From Bacilli bacterium (GTDB lineage Bacteria > Bacillota_I > Bacilli_A > RF39 > UBA660): a stretch of 64,000 nt of DNA. This document shows, one piece after another, positions 41,423-50,485 of this stretch. The first letter of the stretch is position 1; each line of letters opens with the position of its first letter. The notes beneath the pieces are model-generated. The model worked only from the letters and a program-made list of their open reading frames with translations, searched no databases and was not told the origin of the DNA. The stretch is from contig JAQUYH010000003.1 of NCBI GenBank assembly GCA_028691955.1, positions 1-64,000 on the forward strand, in the 5' to 3' direction. The position numbers were made by a program, and so were the translations under genes.

Positions 41423-43426
41423 ATGAATCAAAAGGGAATGACAATGGTTGAATTAATTGTTTCTTTTTCGCTTGCTGCTGTTATTGCTTTATTCTTAACT
41501 GAGGTAATTTTGTTTTTAAAGGATGCTTATGTTAATAACGGAATAAAAACAGAGGTAATTAGTAAGCAAACGCTTATTTCAGAAAGAATAAATACTTTAT
41601 TTAATAGTAAAAGAATTAGTTATGCAGAAAGTTGTGGTGATAGTTGCGTTAACGTAAGTTTTGATGATGGAACAACTTCACAAATTTCTTTTGATAAAGC
41701 ATCTAATTCTGTCGTAGTAGGTAGTTATACTACTAGATTACCTGATTCTTGTATTATAGGTGATGTTACTATTGGAACGGTTTATTTAGGCAATGATACA
41801 GGAAACTTTGATTCTATTTTTCAAATATATGTTCCAATTACTAATTCTATTCTAATCGATAAAACTTTTGATATTGATGTTATATACCAGTATGATTATG
41901 ATGAGGAATTTTGGACCTACAATTCGATTGATGATAATTATCATATAGTTTGTTCAAGTAATATTGCTTATGCATTAGGATCAGATATTAATTTATTGGA
42001 TGGAGTTAGTTTTGTTGATAGTAATAGCAATCCTGTTGATGTTGATATAAAAGTTGTATCTTTGCCAGAAATAAATGTTAATAAGATTGGTGAGTATGAG
42101 GTTTCATATATTGTTATTTATGAAGGTAAAACTTATGTTTCAAAAAGGATTGTTTGTATATATCAATCTGATTATTTTGCGTATATTGAAGGAGCTCAAA
42201 TGTTTACTGTTCCTTTAACTGGTTGGTATAAAGTTGAATTATGGGGAGCTTCTGGTGGTGATGGAAGAGTAGCTAATACATCAACTATTAACGAAGGTAG
42301 TGGTGGAGCTGGTAGTTATACTAGTGGAGAGATATATTTAGAGAAGAATGATAACTTATATTTTTATGTTGGTTCTGAAGGAGAAGATGATTACGACACT
42401 GCTTCTTATACTTATGGCTTAGGAGGTAATAATGGTGGTGGAGATGGCGGCTATGAAAATCGTGTTGAAACTACCCCAGAAAATGGTGCTGGTGGTGGAG
42501 GAGCTACTGATGTTAGATTAGTAAACGGAAATTGGAATGATTCTACTTCACTAGCATCTAGGATAATGGTTGCTGCTGGTGGTGGAGGCGCAGGCTCTTC
42601 TGATGAAGCTCAAGCAAGAGGCGGAATCGGTGGCGGTTTAATTGGTTCAACCAATTCTTCATACACAATAGCAGCTACACAAATTTCAGGTTATCAGTTA
42701 GGAATTGGTAAAACAGGCTATATTAGTGCGGATAATTATGGGGCTTATGGAGGCGGCGGCGGCGGTTATTATGGAGGATCATGGACTTCTACCAATACTG
42801 CTACAACTGTTGCTCAAGGTGGCGCTGGCGGATCATCTTTTATATCAGGCTATGCTGGAGTTAATGCTATAACTTCTGCATCATCTACAACTCCGACTTA
42901 TAATACTATTCATTATTCTGATTATTATTTCATTGATGGAAGTATGTCTGCTGGAGTTAATGTTGGAGATGGAAAAGCAAAAATAACATTTATTTCTCTT
43001 ACTAAGCCTGCTGTTACTAATAATAATTTGAATAATGTACGATATATTAAAGATTGTGCAAGTGATAATAGTGTTAATACAGGTACTCATTGGGTGGAAT
43101 TACAGGCCATTGTAAACGGAACAAATTTGGCTTATGGTGCTACAGTAACTGGCGTAAATACTGGAGATTTAGGATATGTTGTTGATGGAGATATATCATC
43201 ATCAACTTATGGTTCTGGTTGGAATACCCCACAGCAATGTATTACTGTCGATTTAGGAACAAATTATGATTTAGACGAAATTGCTGTATGGCATTATTGG
43301 ACTGATGGTAGAATATATTATGGTAATGTTACTTATACATCTTCAGATAATGTAAATTGGAATATTATAATTAATACTGGAGATCAAGCTGAAACTTCAA
43401 ATGGGAAAAGAGTATCAGCATACTAG
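41423..43426 (+). CDS. prepilin-like protein with glycine-rich and F5/8C-like domains
   Basis: 667 residues. Type IV pilin-class N-terminus MNQKGMTMVELIVSFSLAA (peptidase site Gly5-Met6, Glu at mature position 5). Then a pseudopilin-like segment (about 35-190), a DUF5011-like strand region (about 190-250), a large glycine-rich domain (about 255-520) of the kind starting MFTVPLTGWYKVELWGASGG and containing GGGGATDVRLV and SRIMVAAGGGGAG, and a C-terminal discoidin (F5/8 type C)-like domain (about 530-660) with ITVDLGTNYDLDEIAVWHYW. The end domain suggests carbohydrate binding. Follows ftsW by 12 nt, precedes the SepM-like gene by 10 nt. Confidence 0.8.
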   Translation: MNQKGMTMVELIVSFSLAAVIALFLTEVILFLKDAYVNNGIKTEVISKQTLISERINTLFNSKRISYAESCGDSCVNVSFDDGTTSQISFDKASNSVVVGSYTTRLPDSCIIGDVTIGTVYLGNDTGNFDSIFQIYVPITNSILIDKTFDIDVIYQYDYDEEFWTYNSIDDNYHIVCSSNIAYALGSDINLLDGVSFVDSNSNPVDVDIKVVSLPEINVNKIGEYEVSYIVIYEGKTYVSKRIVCIYQSDYFAYIEGAQMFTVPLTGWYKVELWGASGGDGRVANTSTINEGSGGAGSYTSGEIYLEKNDNLYFYVGSEGEDDYDTASYTYGLGGNNGGGDGGYENRVETTPENGAGGGGATDVRLVNGNWNDSTSLASRIMVAAGGGGAGSSDEAQARGGIGGGLIGSTNSSYTIAATQISGYQLGIGKTGYISADNYGAYGGGGGGYYGGSWTSTNTATTVAQGGAGGSSFISGYAGVNAITSASSTTPTYNTIHYSDYYFIDGSMSAGVNVGDGKAKITFISLTKPAVTNNNLNNVRYIKDCASDNSVNTGTHWVELQAIVNGTNLAYGATVTGVNTGDLGYVVDGDISSSTYGSGWNTPQQCITVDLGTNYDLDEIAVWHYWTDGRIYYGNVTYTSSDNVNWNIIINTGDQAETSNGKRVSAY

Positions 43427-43436
43427 GGGGTAGTAA

Positions 43437-44423
43437 ATGAAAAAAATAGTAAATAAAACTTGTAAGTTTTTAAAACAGAATTTAGTATTCATATTATTTT
43501 TTGTTTTAGTATTCTTAGTTTTAAATTTGAAACTATCATATAATATATATACTCCTGGTGGGTTAATTAATGTAGAAGATAAAGTTAATATAGAAGGTTA
43601 TAAGCAAGAAAATGGATCATTTAATTTAACGTATGTAACAACATATGATGCTAATGTATTAATGTTATTAATGGCTAAATTTAATAATAATTGGTTAGTT
43701 GAAGGTAAGGGGAAGCATTTGTTATCTAATGAAACAGAGGATGATGAAGAAATAAGAAGCAAAATATTATTACAAGAGGGTTCTCAAAATTCCATTATCT
43801 ATGCTTATAAAATGGCTAATAAACCCCTTTCTATTACAGGAAGTAGTATATATGTTATTTGTATATTAGATAGTTCTAATGCTACTTTAAAAATTGGTGA
43901 CAAAATATTAGAAGTTGGTGGAGTTAAAATATCTTCTATAGAGGATATACAAAATATTATAAATAATTATAATATTGGGGATATGGTTACTTTGAAAACG
44001 GATAATGGTATTAGAAGAGCTCAGGTATTAGATATTGATGGTGAGAAAAAAATGGGGATATCTGTCAGCACTATATATGATATAGATGCAGATATTACTT
44101 TTGATTATCAGGATAATGAAAATGGTTCTTCTGGTGGGTTATTGAGCACTTTATATGTTTATAATTATTTGATGGGGGACTCTTTAGCTCGTGGTAAAAA
44201 AATAGCTGGAACGGGAACGATTGATTTAGATGGTAATATTGGAGAAATAAGTGGTGTTAAGTTTAAATTAATTGGAGCTGTTAATAATAATGTAGATGTG
44301 TTTTTTGTTCCTGAAGCTAATTATGAAGAAGCTATGGCTTTAAAATATGAAAAGGGTTATACTATTGATATAGTAAAAGTAAATACCTTTATGGATGCTG
44401 TAGATTATTTGAATAATTTATAA
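43437..44423 (+). CDS. SepM/YlbL-like membrane-anchored PDZ-Lon (S16) protease
   Basis: 328 residues: one N-terminal helix (about 15-33), an extracellular PDZ domain (SLKIGDKILEVGGVKISS, about 150-175), then an S16 Lon-type protease domain with NGSSGGLLSTLYVYN holding the catalytic Ser and GVKFKLIGA holding the Lys. Family members act at the outer membrane face on signalling peptides (SepM) or in competence control (YlbL). Here it sits directly after a prepilin gene. Substrate unknown. Confidence 0.85.
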   Translation: MKKIVNKTCKFLKQNLVFILFFVLVFLVLNLKLSYNIYTPGGLINVEDKVNIEGYKQENGSFNLTYVTTYDANVLMLLMAKFNNNWLVEGKGKHLLSNETEDDEEIRSKILLQEGSQNSIIYAYKMANKPLSITGSSIYVICILDSSNATLKIGDKILEVGGVKISSIEDIQNIINNYNIGDMVTLKTDNGIRRAQVLDIDGEKKMGISVSTIYDIDADITFDYQDNENGSSGGLLSTLYVYNYLMGDSLARGKKIAGTGTIDLDGNIGEISGVKFKLIGAVNNNVDVFFVPEANYEEAMALKYEKGYTIDIVKVNTFMDAVDYLNNL

Positions 44424-44430
44424 ATAGTTG

Positions 44431-44458
44431 TTGACAAATATATTATTGATGGTATAAT
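44431..44458 (+). promoter_or_regulatory. promoter of infC-rpmI-rplT
   Basis: TTGACA (44431-44436), 16 nt, TATAAT (44453-44458). Confidence 0.8.
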
Positions 44459-44464
44459 TATATT

Positions 44465-44603
44465 TAAATTTGAAAAAAGGAAAGAAGAAGTATCCACTTC
44501 TCACCCGATTACTTGTAGTTTTGGGTTTAAAAGCTTTATAAATTTAGCTATTTTAGGTGGATATTTTTATCCACTTTTTATATTCTTTTTTTAAATTAAA
44601 TTT
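44465..44603 (+). promoter_or_regulatory. L20-type leader with attenuator
   Basis: Structured leader of about 140 nt before infC. A hairpin GTGGATA/TATCCAC with loop TTTT and five T (44557-44579) is a terminator. TATCCAC occurs again at 44491-44497, so the GTGGATA arm has two possible partners, the classic attenuator switch. Position and layout fit the ribosomal protein L20 leader of Firmicutes, where L20 favours termination. Confidence 0.7.
44557..44580 (+). terminator. attenuator terminator of the L20 leader
   Basis: 7-bp stem GTGGATA / TATCCAC, loop TTTT, T-tract. Confidence 0.75.
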
Positions 44604-44615
44604 GGAGGTGTCAAT

Positions 44616-45146
44616 ATCGCAAGCAGGGAAAGAGATTTGTTTATTAATGAGCAAATAAGAGCAAGAGAAGTAATGGTTATAGGACCAAATGGGGAACAAC
44701 TTGGCCTAAAACAGATTAAAGATGCTTTAACTTTAGCTAATTATGCAGGCTTTGATTTAGTTTTGATTAATCAAAGCGCCAATCCTCAAGTATGTAAAAT
44801 TATGGATTACAATAAGTTTAAGTATGAAAATAAGAAAAGAAATAAAGAAAACTTAAAAAAGCAACGTGAAAGTAATTTAGAAATGAAAGAGTATAGATTA
44901 TCTGTTACAATTGATGTTCATGATTTTGATACAAGAGTTAGAAATGCTAAAGCTTATTTAGATAAGGGTCATAAAGTTAAAGGCAGTATTCGTTTCAAGG
45001 GAAGAGAAATGGCACATTTAGAACTTGGAAGGGATGTTTTACTTCGTTTTGCAAATGCCTTAGAGGATGTAGCTTCATTGGAACAAAAGCCACTTATGGA
45101 TGGCCGTTTCATGCATGTCATTCTCGCACCAAAAAAAGAAAAATAG
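44616..45146 (+). CDS. infC: translation initiation factor IF-3
   Basis: 176 residues. IF-3 keeps 30S subunits free and checks initiation codons. Family blocks: INEQIRAREVMVIGPNGEQLG, IMDYNKFKYE and the C-terminal IRFKGREMAH. The only start that gives the normal N-terminus (before LFINEQIR) and sits 7 nt behind GGAGGTG is ATC at 44616; the first standard codon, TTG at 44637, would cut the family N-terminus and has no ribosome site. infC commonly starts at a rare codon (AUU in E. coli and many bacteria) for autoregulation. Confidence 0.93.
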   Translation: MASRERDLFINEQIRAREVMVIGPNGEQLGLKQIKDALTLANYAGFDLVLINQSANPQVCKIMDYNKFKYENKKRNKENLKKQRESNLEMKEYRLSVTIDVHDFDTRVRNAKAYLDKGHKVKGSIRFKGREMAHLELGRDVLLRFANALEDVASLEQKPLMDGRFMHVILAPKKEK

Positions 45147-45155
45147 GAGGAATTT

Positions 45156-45353
45156 ATGCCAAAGAAAAATAAAATGAAAACGCATAAGGGAACAAAGAAA
45201 GTTTTGAAAATACATCCAAGTGGAACTATTACTATTGGTAGACCAGGTAGTAGACATAATACTGGAAAAAAGAGTACAAATTCAAATAGAAAAAATAGAG
45301 CTGGATCAGTTTTAAGTAATTCAGACTATAAAAGAATTAAAACAATAATATAA
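45156..45353 (+). CDS. rpmI: 50S ribosomal protein L35
   Basis: 65 residues, [15 protein letters not shown] at the start with the [15 protein letters not shown] block, as in L35. AGGAGG site upstream. Middle gene of the conserved infC-rpmI-rplT operon. Confidence 0.96.
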   Translation: MPKKNKMKTHKGTKKVLKIHPSGTITIGRPGSRHNTGKKSTNSNRKNRAGSVLSNSDYKRIKTII

Positions 45354-45366
45354 CAAGGAGGAAATT

Positions 45367-45882
45367 ATGCCAAGAGTAAAAGGCGGAACTATTCACCGCG
45401 CAAGAAGAAAAAAAGTATTAGATCAGGCAAAAGGATATTTTGGTTCAAAGCACAGACTTTATAGAACTGCTAAAGAACAAGTTATGCATTCAGGAAAATA
45501 TGCATATAGAGATAGAAGACAAAAGAAAAGAGATTTTAGAAAGCTATGGATTACAAGAATTAATGCTGCTTGTAGATTAAATGATATTAGCTATTCTAAA
45601 TTTATTAATGGTTTAGCTAAAGCAGAAATTGATGTAAATCGTAAGATGTTAAGTGAAATAGCTATTGATAATCCAATTGCTTTTGCAGAATTAGTAAAGG
45701 ATGCTAAGGCTGCATTAGAAGGAAAAGAAGTTAAAAAAGTAGAAACTAAAAAAGCTAGTAAAAAAGATGATAAGGATTTAACAAAGTTAACTGTAACTGA
45801 GTTAAAATCATTAGCAAGAGAAAAAGAAATTAAAGGTTATTCTACAATGAAAAAAACTGAGTTAATTGACGCTTTAAAGTAA
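45367..45882 (+). CDS. rplT: 50S ribosomal protein L20 with C-terminal Rho-N/SAP-like extension
   Basis: 171 residues, while L20 is usually about 118. The first 118 are standard L20: [37 protein letters not shown], the [16 protein letters not shown] block. After a Lys-rich linker (about 120-136) comes [19 protein letters not shown] and [14 protein letters not shown], a 35-residue Rho N-terminal/SAP-like helix-loop-helix motif that binds nucleic acid in other proteins. L20 is also the leader-binding regulator of this operon. Confidence 0.95.
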   Translation: MPRVKGGTIHRARRKKVLDQAKGYFGSKHRLYRTAKEQVMHSGKYAYRDRRQKKRDFRKLWITRINAACRLNDISYSKFINGLAKAEIDVNRKMLSEIAIDNPIAFAELVKDAKAALEGKEVKKVETKKASKKDDKDLTKLTVTELKSLAREKEIKGYSTMKKTELIDALK

Positions 45883-45909
45883 TATTAGAAATAGTATTAC
45901 TTTTTTTTT
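45878..45909 (+). terminator. terminator of infC-rpmI-rplT
   Basis: Stem AGTAATA / TATTACT, then nine T; overlaps the rplT stop. Confidence 0.8.
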
Positions 45910-45962
45910 CTAATAATGGACTTTAAAACAAAATTATAGTACAATAAAACATAGGTGATATT

Positions 45963-46967
45963 ATGAGGGTTTTATTATATACAGAAAACTTGAAAACAGT
46001 TGAGAAAAGCGGGCTTGGGAAAGCAATTAAACATCAAATGAAAGCTTTAGAATATGAAAATATTGAGTATACTTTAAACCCGAAAGATGATTTTGATATT
46101 TTGCACATAAATACTTATTTACTAAAATCATATTTTTTGGTAAAAAAAGCTAAAAGGCTTGGGAAAAAAATTGTTTATCATGCCCATTCTACACAAGAAG
46201 ATTTTATTGGGGGATTCTTTTTTAGTAATTTGTTGGCTCCTTTGTTTAAAAAGTGGTTAATAGCCTGCTATAGTTTAGGCGATGTTATAGTAACGCCTAC
46301 TGAATATTCAAAACGTTTATTGGAGAAATATAAAGGTTTGGAAAAAAAGAAGATATATGCAATTAGTAATGGTATTGAAATTGAATTTTTTAAAAGGGAT
46401 GAAAAATTAGGTAAGAAATTTAGAAAAGATTTTAAAATAAAAGATAGTGAAAAAGTAATTATTGGAATTGGTTTATATATCGAAAGAAAAGGTATTGTTG
46501 ATTTTGTAGAACTTGCTAAAAGATTGCCTGAATATAAGTTTATTTGGTTTGGATATTCTTCTTTAAGTTTAACTACTCAAGAAGTGCGTGATGCGGTTAA
46601 TACTAAACTAGATAATTTATTATTTGCTGGATATGTTGAAAGAGATGTTATTAGGGGAGCTATGAATGGCTGTGACTTATATTTGTTTCCAACATTTGAA
46701 GAAACTGAAGGTATTCCTATAATAGAAGCCTTTGCATGTAAAACTCCGGCTTTAATTAGAGATATTCCAATATTTGTAGACTTTGTTGATGGCAAGACTG
46801 TTTATAAAGCTAAAAATGTTGATGAATTTGAAGTTAAAATAAAAAAAATATTAAATAAAGAACTGCCATATTTAGGTGAAGAAGCTTACTCATTAGCTTT
46901 AGATAGAGACTTGAAATATATTGGCAAAAAATTAAGAAAAGTTTACGAACAAGTATTAGGGAAGTGA
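45963..46967 (+). CDS. GT4 glycosyltransferase, BgsA/LafB-like
   Basis: 334 residues, GT-B fold. N-terminal KSGLGKAIKHQMKALE, DILHINTYLL and VYHAHSTQEDF resemble BgsA/LafB enzymes, which add the second hexose to make diglycosyl-diacylglycerol, the lipoteichoic acid anchor. The C-terminal donor site is FPTFEETEGIPIIEAFACK. No signal peptide; peripheral membrane action expected. GGTGAT site before 45963. The partner first-step enzyme is not next to it. Confidence 0.75.
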   Translation: MRVLLYTENLKTVEKSGLGKAIKHQMKALEYENIEYTLNPKDDFDILHINTYLLKSYFLVKKAKRLGKKIVYHAHSTQEDFIGGFFFSNLLAPLFKKWLIACYSLGDVIVTPTEYSKRLLEKYKGLEKKKIYAISNGIEIEFFKRDEKLGKKFRKDFKIKDSEKVIIGIGLYIERKGIVDFVELAKRLPEYKFIWFGYSSLSLTTQEVRDAVNTKLDNLLFAGYVERDVIRGAMNGCDLYLFPTFEETEGIPIIEAFACKTPALIRDIPIFVDFVDGKTVYKAKNVDEFEVKIKKILNKELPYLGEEAYSLALDRDLKYIGKKLRKVYEQVLGK

Positions 46968-46971
46968 TAAG

Positions 46972-48075
46972 ATGATATATTTAGATTATTCTGCAACGAC
47001 ACCGGTTAATAAAGAAGTTCTTGCTTCTTTTGATAAAGCTTCTTTGGATTTTTTTGCTAATCCTAATTCTCTGCATTATTTAGGTGTAAAAACTAAACAA
47101 TTGATTGAAGCTGCTACTAAGCAAATAGCTGATATTTTGGCTGTTAAGGAAGACGAAATTATATATACTAGTGGTTCATCTGAATCTAATAATTTAGCTA
47201 TTAAAGGTGTTGCAGATAGATATAAAGGGAAGCATATTATAACAACTATGTTAGAACATTCTTCTATATATGGACCTCTTTCTTATTTGCAAAAAAAGGG
47301 TTATGAAATAACTTTTTTAAAACTTAAGAATGGATTGGTAGATTTAGATGATTTAAAAAATAGTTTAAGAGAAGATACTGTTTTAGTTACAATAGCTTCT
47401 GTTAATAGTGAAACAGGTGTGCTTCAGAATATTGAAGAAATATCTAAAGTTATAAAAGAAAACTCTAAAGCTATTTTTCATGTTGATATGACTCAAAGTG
47501 TTGGTAAAGTAAATGTTAGTATGAAAAATGTTGATTTGGCTAGTTTTTCAGCTCATAAATTTTATGGGTTAAAAGGAATTGGTTGTTTAATTAAAAAAGA
47601 AGATATTAAGTTAGAACCAATAATTCATGGTGGGAAAAGTACAACTGTTTATAGGAGTGGAACGCCTGCTACTTCTTTAATTGTATCTTTATCTAAAGCT
47701 TTAAAATTGATTAATCAAAATATAACAAAAAATTATGATTATATTAGCTCTTTATATAGTTATTTGGCTGATAAGTTAAAAGCATATGATGGTGTTTATA
47801 TTAATAGTATTAATAATATTCCTCATATCTTAAATATTAGCTTGAATGGAATAAAACCAGAAACATTTCAACATGCTTTAGAGGAACATGATATTTTAAT
47901 ATCTACTCAAAGTGCATGTTCTACAGGAGAAGTTAGTAAAGCTGTAATGGCTGTTACTAATGATGAAGAGAAAGCTAGAACAAGCGTTAGAATTAGTTTA
48001 TCTTATTTAACTACTAAAGACGAAATTGAAAAGTTTTTAAAAGCTTTTGATGTATGTTATAAAAATTTGAGGTGA
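46972..48075 (+). CDS. cysteine desulfurase (NifS/IscS family)
   Basis: 367 residues, PLP enzyme releasing sulfur from cysteine for Fe-S clusters or tRNA thiolation. YLDYSATTP N-terminus, TSGSSESNNLA, EHSS, HVDMTQSVGK, SAHKFYGLKG with the PLP Lys, and STQSACSTGE with the persulfide Cys on the flexible loop. No iscU or thiI next to it; followed 4 nt later by a thioredoxin-like gene. Confidence 0.92.
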   Translation: MIYLDYSATTPVNKEVLASFDKASLDFFANPNSLHYLGVKTKQLIEAATKQIADILAVKEDEIIYTSGSSESNNLAIKGVADRYKGKHIITTMLEHSSIYGPLSYLQKKGYEITFLKLKNGLVDLDDLKNSLREDTVLVTIASVNSETGVLQNIEEISKVIKENSKAIFHVDMTQSVGKVNVSMKNVDLASFSAHKFYGLKGIGCLIKKEDIKLEPIIHGGKSTTVYRSGTPATSLIVSLSKALKLINQNITKNYDYISSLYSYLADKLKAYDGVYINSINNIPHILNISLNGIKPETFQHALEEHDILISTQSACSTGEVSKAVMAVTNDEEKARTSVRISLSYLTTKDEIEKFLKAFDVCYKNLR

Positions 48076-48079
48076 ATAT

Positions 48080-48340
48080 ATGAAACTTATTAAAATAGGC
48101 GCTTCATGGTGCTCAGCTTGTTTGATTACAAATTCCAGGTTCTATGAAGTAATAAAGAATTTTCCTGATATAGAAGTTATTGAATATGATTATGATTTTG
48201 ATAATTTTGAAATTGAAAAATATAATGTTGGAAAAGTTATACCGGTTTTTATATTGGAAAAAGATGGTGAGGTTATTTCTCGTTTAGTTGGAGAGCGAAG
48301 TAAAAAAGAAATGATTGAATTTATAGAAAGAAGTATTTAA
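48080..48340 (+). CDS. thioredoxin-fold protein
   Basis: 86 residues, cytoplasmic. ASWCSACLITN puts the redox pair at Cys11 and Cys14, and KVIPVFIL carries the cis-Pro. Short thioredoxin fold. Its last base overlaps the start of the Trx-CcdA fusion gene, so both are translated together and may form one electron pathway (inference). Confidence 0.85.
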   Translation: MKLIKIGASWCSACLITNSRFYEVIKNFPDIEVIEYDYDFDNFEIEKYNVGKVIPVFILEKDGEVISRLVGERSKKEMIEFIERSI

Positions 48341-49515
48341 TGAAAAAAGTATGGTTTTTAGTTATATTTTTGTTTTTATTTATTCCTCAAAGAGTAGAAG
48401 CTAAGGAAGAAGTAAGACTTTATTTATTTTATAGTTCAACTTGTCCTCATTGTGCGAGCGAAGAAGTTTTATTAGATGACCTAGAAGATAAATATGATAA
48501 TTTAACGGTTTATAAATACGAAGTAGGATCAGGGAGTTCTGTTGATCTTTTGCAGAAGGTCTTAAAGGCTTTAGATTATTCTACTAATAGTGTTCCATTT
48601 ACTGTTATCGGTTCAGAATATTTTAGTGGTTATAATGATAATGTAGGTTATAAAATAGAGGATGCGATCAAGTATTATTCCGGTTTTTCACACAAGGACG
48701 TTGTTGGAGAAATAATTGGTATTGTTCCAGAGTTTGTTGGTGAAGAAAGCCCCAATCAAGAATTATCGGATAATGTTAGTATTCCAATACTTGGAGAGGT
48801 TAATCCTAAAGATATATCACTTCCTTTGGTGGCTGTGATTCTGGGATTGATTGACGGCTTTAATCCTTGCGCTATGTGGGTTTTAGTGTTTTTAATAACA
48901 GTTTTAATTGGATTAAATGATAGAAAAAAAATGTGGATATTAGGTATTACTTTTTTAGTATCATCAGCTATTGTTTATTTGTTTTTTATGCTAGCTTGGC
49001 TTAATGTAGCTATCAAAATGGAACAAGTAAGATGGCTTCAACTAGTTATTGCTGTTATTGCTTTAACGGCTGGAACAATTAACATTAACAGTTATTTTAA
49101 AACTGCTGATGGATGCAATGTTGTTGATTCTAAAAAAAGGGTAAGAGTAATTAATCAAATTAAGAAATTTACTAGTCAGAAGTCTTTCTTACTAGCTATA
49201 CTTGGAATAATAGGTTTAGCTTTTACTGTCAATTTAATTGAACTTGCTTGTTCAGCTGGCTTACCTTTATTATTTACGCAAATTTTAGCTATTAATAATT
49301 TATCAAAATTAATGTATGCGGTTAATATTTTTATTTATATTTTCTTCTTCCTATTAGATGATTTAGTTGTATTTATCATAGCTATGATTACACTTAAAGT
49401 TACAGGAATATCTACAAAATATACAAAGTACTCTCATTTAATAGGTGGAATTATAATGATTTTAATTGCAGCTTTAATGTTGTTTAAACCAGAATGGTTA
49501 ATGTTTAACTTCTAG
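48340..49515 (+). CDS. exported thioredoxin domain fused to CcdA/DsbD-like membrane domain
   Basis: 391 residues. Signal helix (1-20), thioredoxin-like domain with CPHC (Cys35, Cys38), then about six helices of the CcdA/DsbD transporter with GFNPCAMWVLVF and NLIELACSAGLP, the two membrane Cys that shuttle electrons. It would carry reducing power from cytoplasmic thioredoxin to the outside. In Bacillus CcdA is a separate protein; here the outside domain is fused on. Overlaps the upstream thioredoxin gene by 1 nt. Confidence 0.85.
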   Translation: MKKVWFLVIFLFLFIPQRVEAKEEVRLYLFYSSTCPHCASEEVLLDDLEDKYDNLTVYKYEVGSGSSVDLLQKVLKALDYSTNSVPFTVIGSEYFSGYNDNVGYKIEDAIKYYSGFSHKDVVGEIIGIVPEFVGEESPNQELSDNVSIPILGEVNPKDISLPLVAVILGLIDGFNPCAMWVLVFLITVLIGLNDRKKMWILGITFLVSSAIVYLFFMLAWLNVAIKMEQVRWLQLVIAVIALTAGTININSYFKTADGCNVVDSKKRVRVINQIKKFTSQKSFLLAILGIIGLAFTVNLIELACSAGLPLLFTQILAINNLSKLMYAVNIFIYIFFFLLDDLVVFIIAMITLKVTGISTKYTKYSHLIGGIIMILIAALMLFKPEWLMFNF

Positions 49516-49531
49516 TAATAGAAGTTTTTTA
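49507..49531 (+). terminator. terminator of the desulfurase-CcdA operon
   Basis: Stem AACTTCTA / TAGAAGTT, loop GTAA, then T-run; covers the stop codon. Confidence 0.75.
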
Positions 49532-49632
49532 GTAAATTAAAAGTAAAATAAAAATAATTTTTTAATTGTTTTACAATGTATTTATGATTTATAAATTAAA
49601 AGTAAATTTATTTTGGAAAGAGTTTTAAAATA

Positions 49633-49641
49633 TGTTATAAT
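49633..49641 (+). promoter_or_regulatory. extended -10 promoter of cdaA-cdaR
   Basis: TGtTATAAT 26 nt before the start codon. Confidence 0.55.
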
Positions 49642-49666
49642 TTTAATTGTAGAGAAGAGGTAATTT

Positions 49667-50485
49667 ATGACAGTTGATGGCATAATTGAGTTATTTAAGA
49701 AACTGGCTGATGTTTTATTAGTATGGCTAGTTATATATTATATGTTAAAGAGTTTAAGAAAAAATGTTAAGATGGTTCTTTTATTTAAAGGTATTTTAAT
49801 AATTTTAATTTTAAAAATAGTTAGTGATTTTTTAAATTTATCAACTATTGGATATTTATTAGATTATGTAATAATGTACGGGCCACTTGCTTTAATTATT
49901 GTATTTCAACCTGAAATTAGAAATGTATTGGAACAATTAGGACGTAGCCAATTATTAGGAAGACATAAAGTATTAACAGTTGACGAAAGAGAAAAAGTCG
50001 TTTATGAAATAGTACAAGCTGTTGATTATTTAAAGAAAATGCGTATTGGTGCTTTAATTGTTATTGAGCGCGATACTAGTTTACTTGAGTATATAGAAAA
50101 ATCTAAAAAATTATATGCTGATATATCTAGTGATTTACTTATATCTATATTTTTCCCTAATAATCCACTTCATGATGGTGGGGTAATTATAGAGGGAGAT
50201 AAAATAACTTCTGCTGGAGCAGTTTTTCCAACTAGTGATAATTTGAAAATTAGCAAAAGACTTGGAACTCGTCATAGAGCCGCCTTAGGAATAAGTGAAG
50301 ATACTGATTGCTTATCTTTGATTGTTTCCGAAGAAACTGGTAGAATTTCAATAGCTATTGGTGGAGAACTTCATTACAATTTAACTTTAGATGAATTTAA
50401 ATTAATGTTGTTAGAAGAATTGCGACCAAAGAAGAGTATTTTGATTGAGGAGGATACCGATGAAGAAAATACTGAGAGCAATTAA
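49667..50485 (+). CDS. cdaA: diadenylate cyclase CdaA
   Basis: 272 residues. Makes cyclic di-AMP at the membrane, controlling potassium, osmolytes and wall homeostasis. Three N-terminal helices, then the DAC domain with PLHDGGVII (DGA-type motif) and GTRHRAALGIS (RHR motif). Overlaps cdaR by 26 nt, the usual cdaA-cdaR arrangement; glmM, which often follows, is absent. Confidence 0.96.
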   Translation: MTVDGIIELFKKLADVLLVWLVIYYMLKSLRKNVKMVLLFKGILIILILKIVSDFLNLSTIGYLLDYVIMYGPLALIIVFQPEIRNVLEQLGRSQLLGRHKVLTVDEREKVVYEIVQAVDYLKKMRIGALIVIERDTSLLEYIEKSKKLYADISSDLLISIFFPNNPLHDGGVIIEGDKITSAGAVFPTSDNLKISKRLGTRHRAALGISEDTDCLSLIVSEETGRISIAIGGELHYNLTLDEFKLMLLEELRPKKSILIEEDTDEENTESN

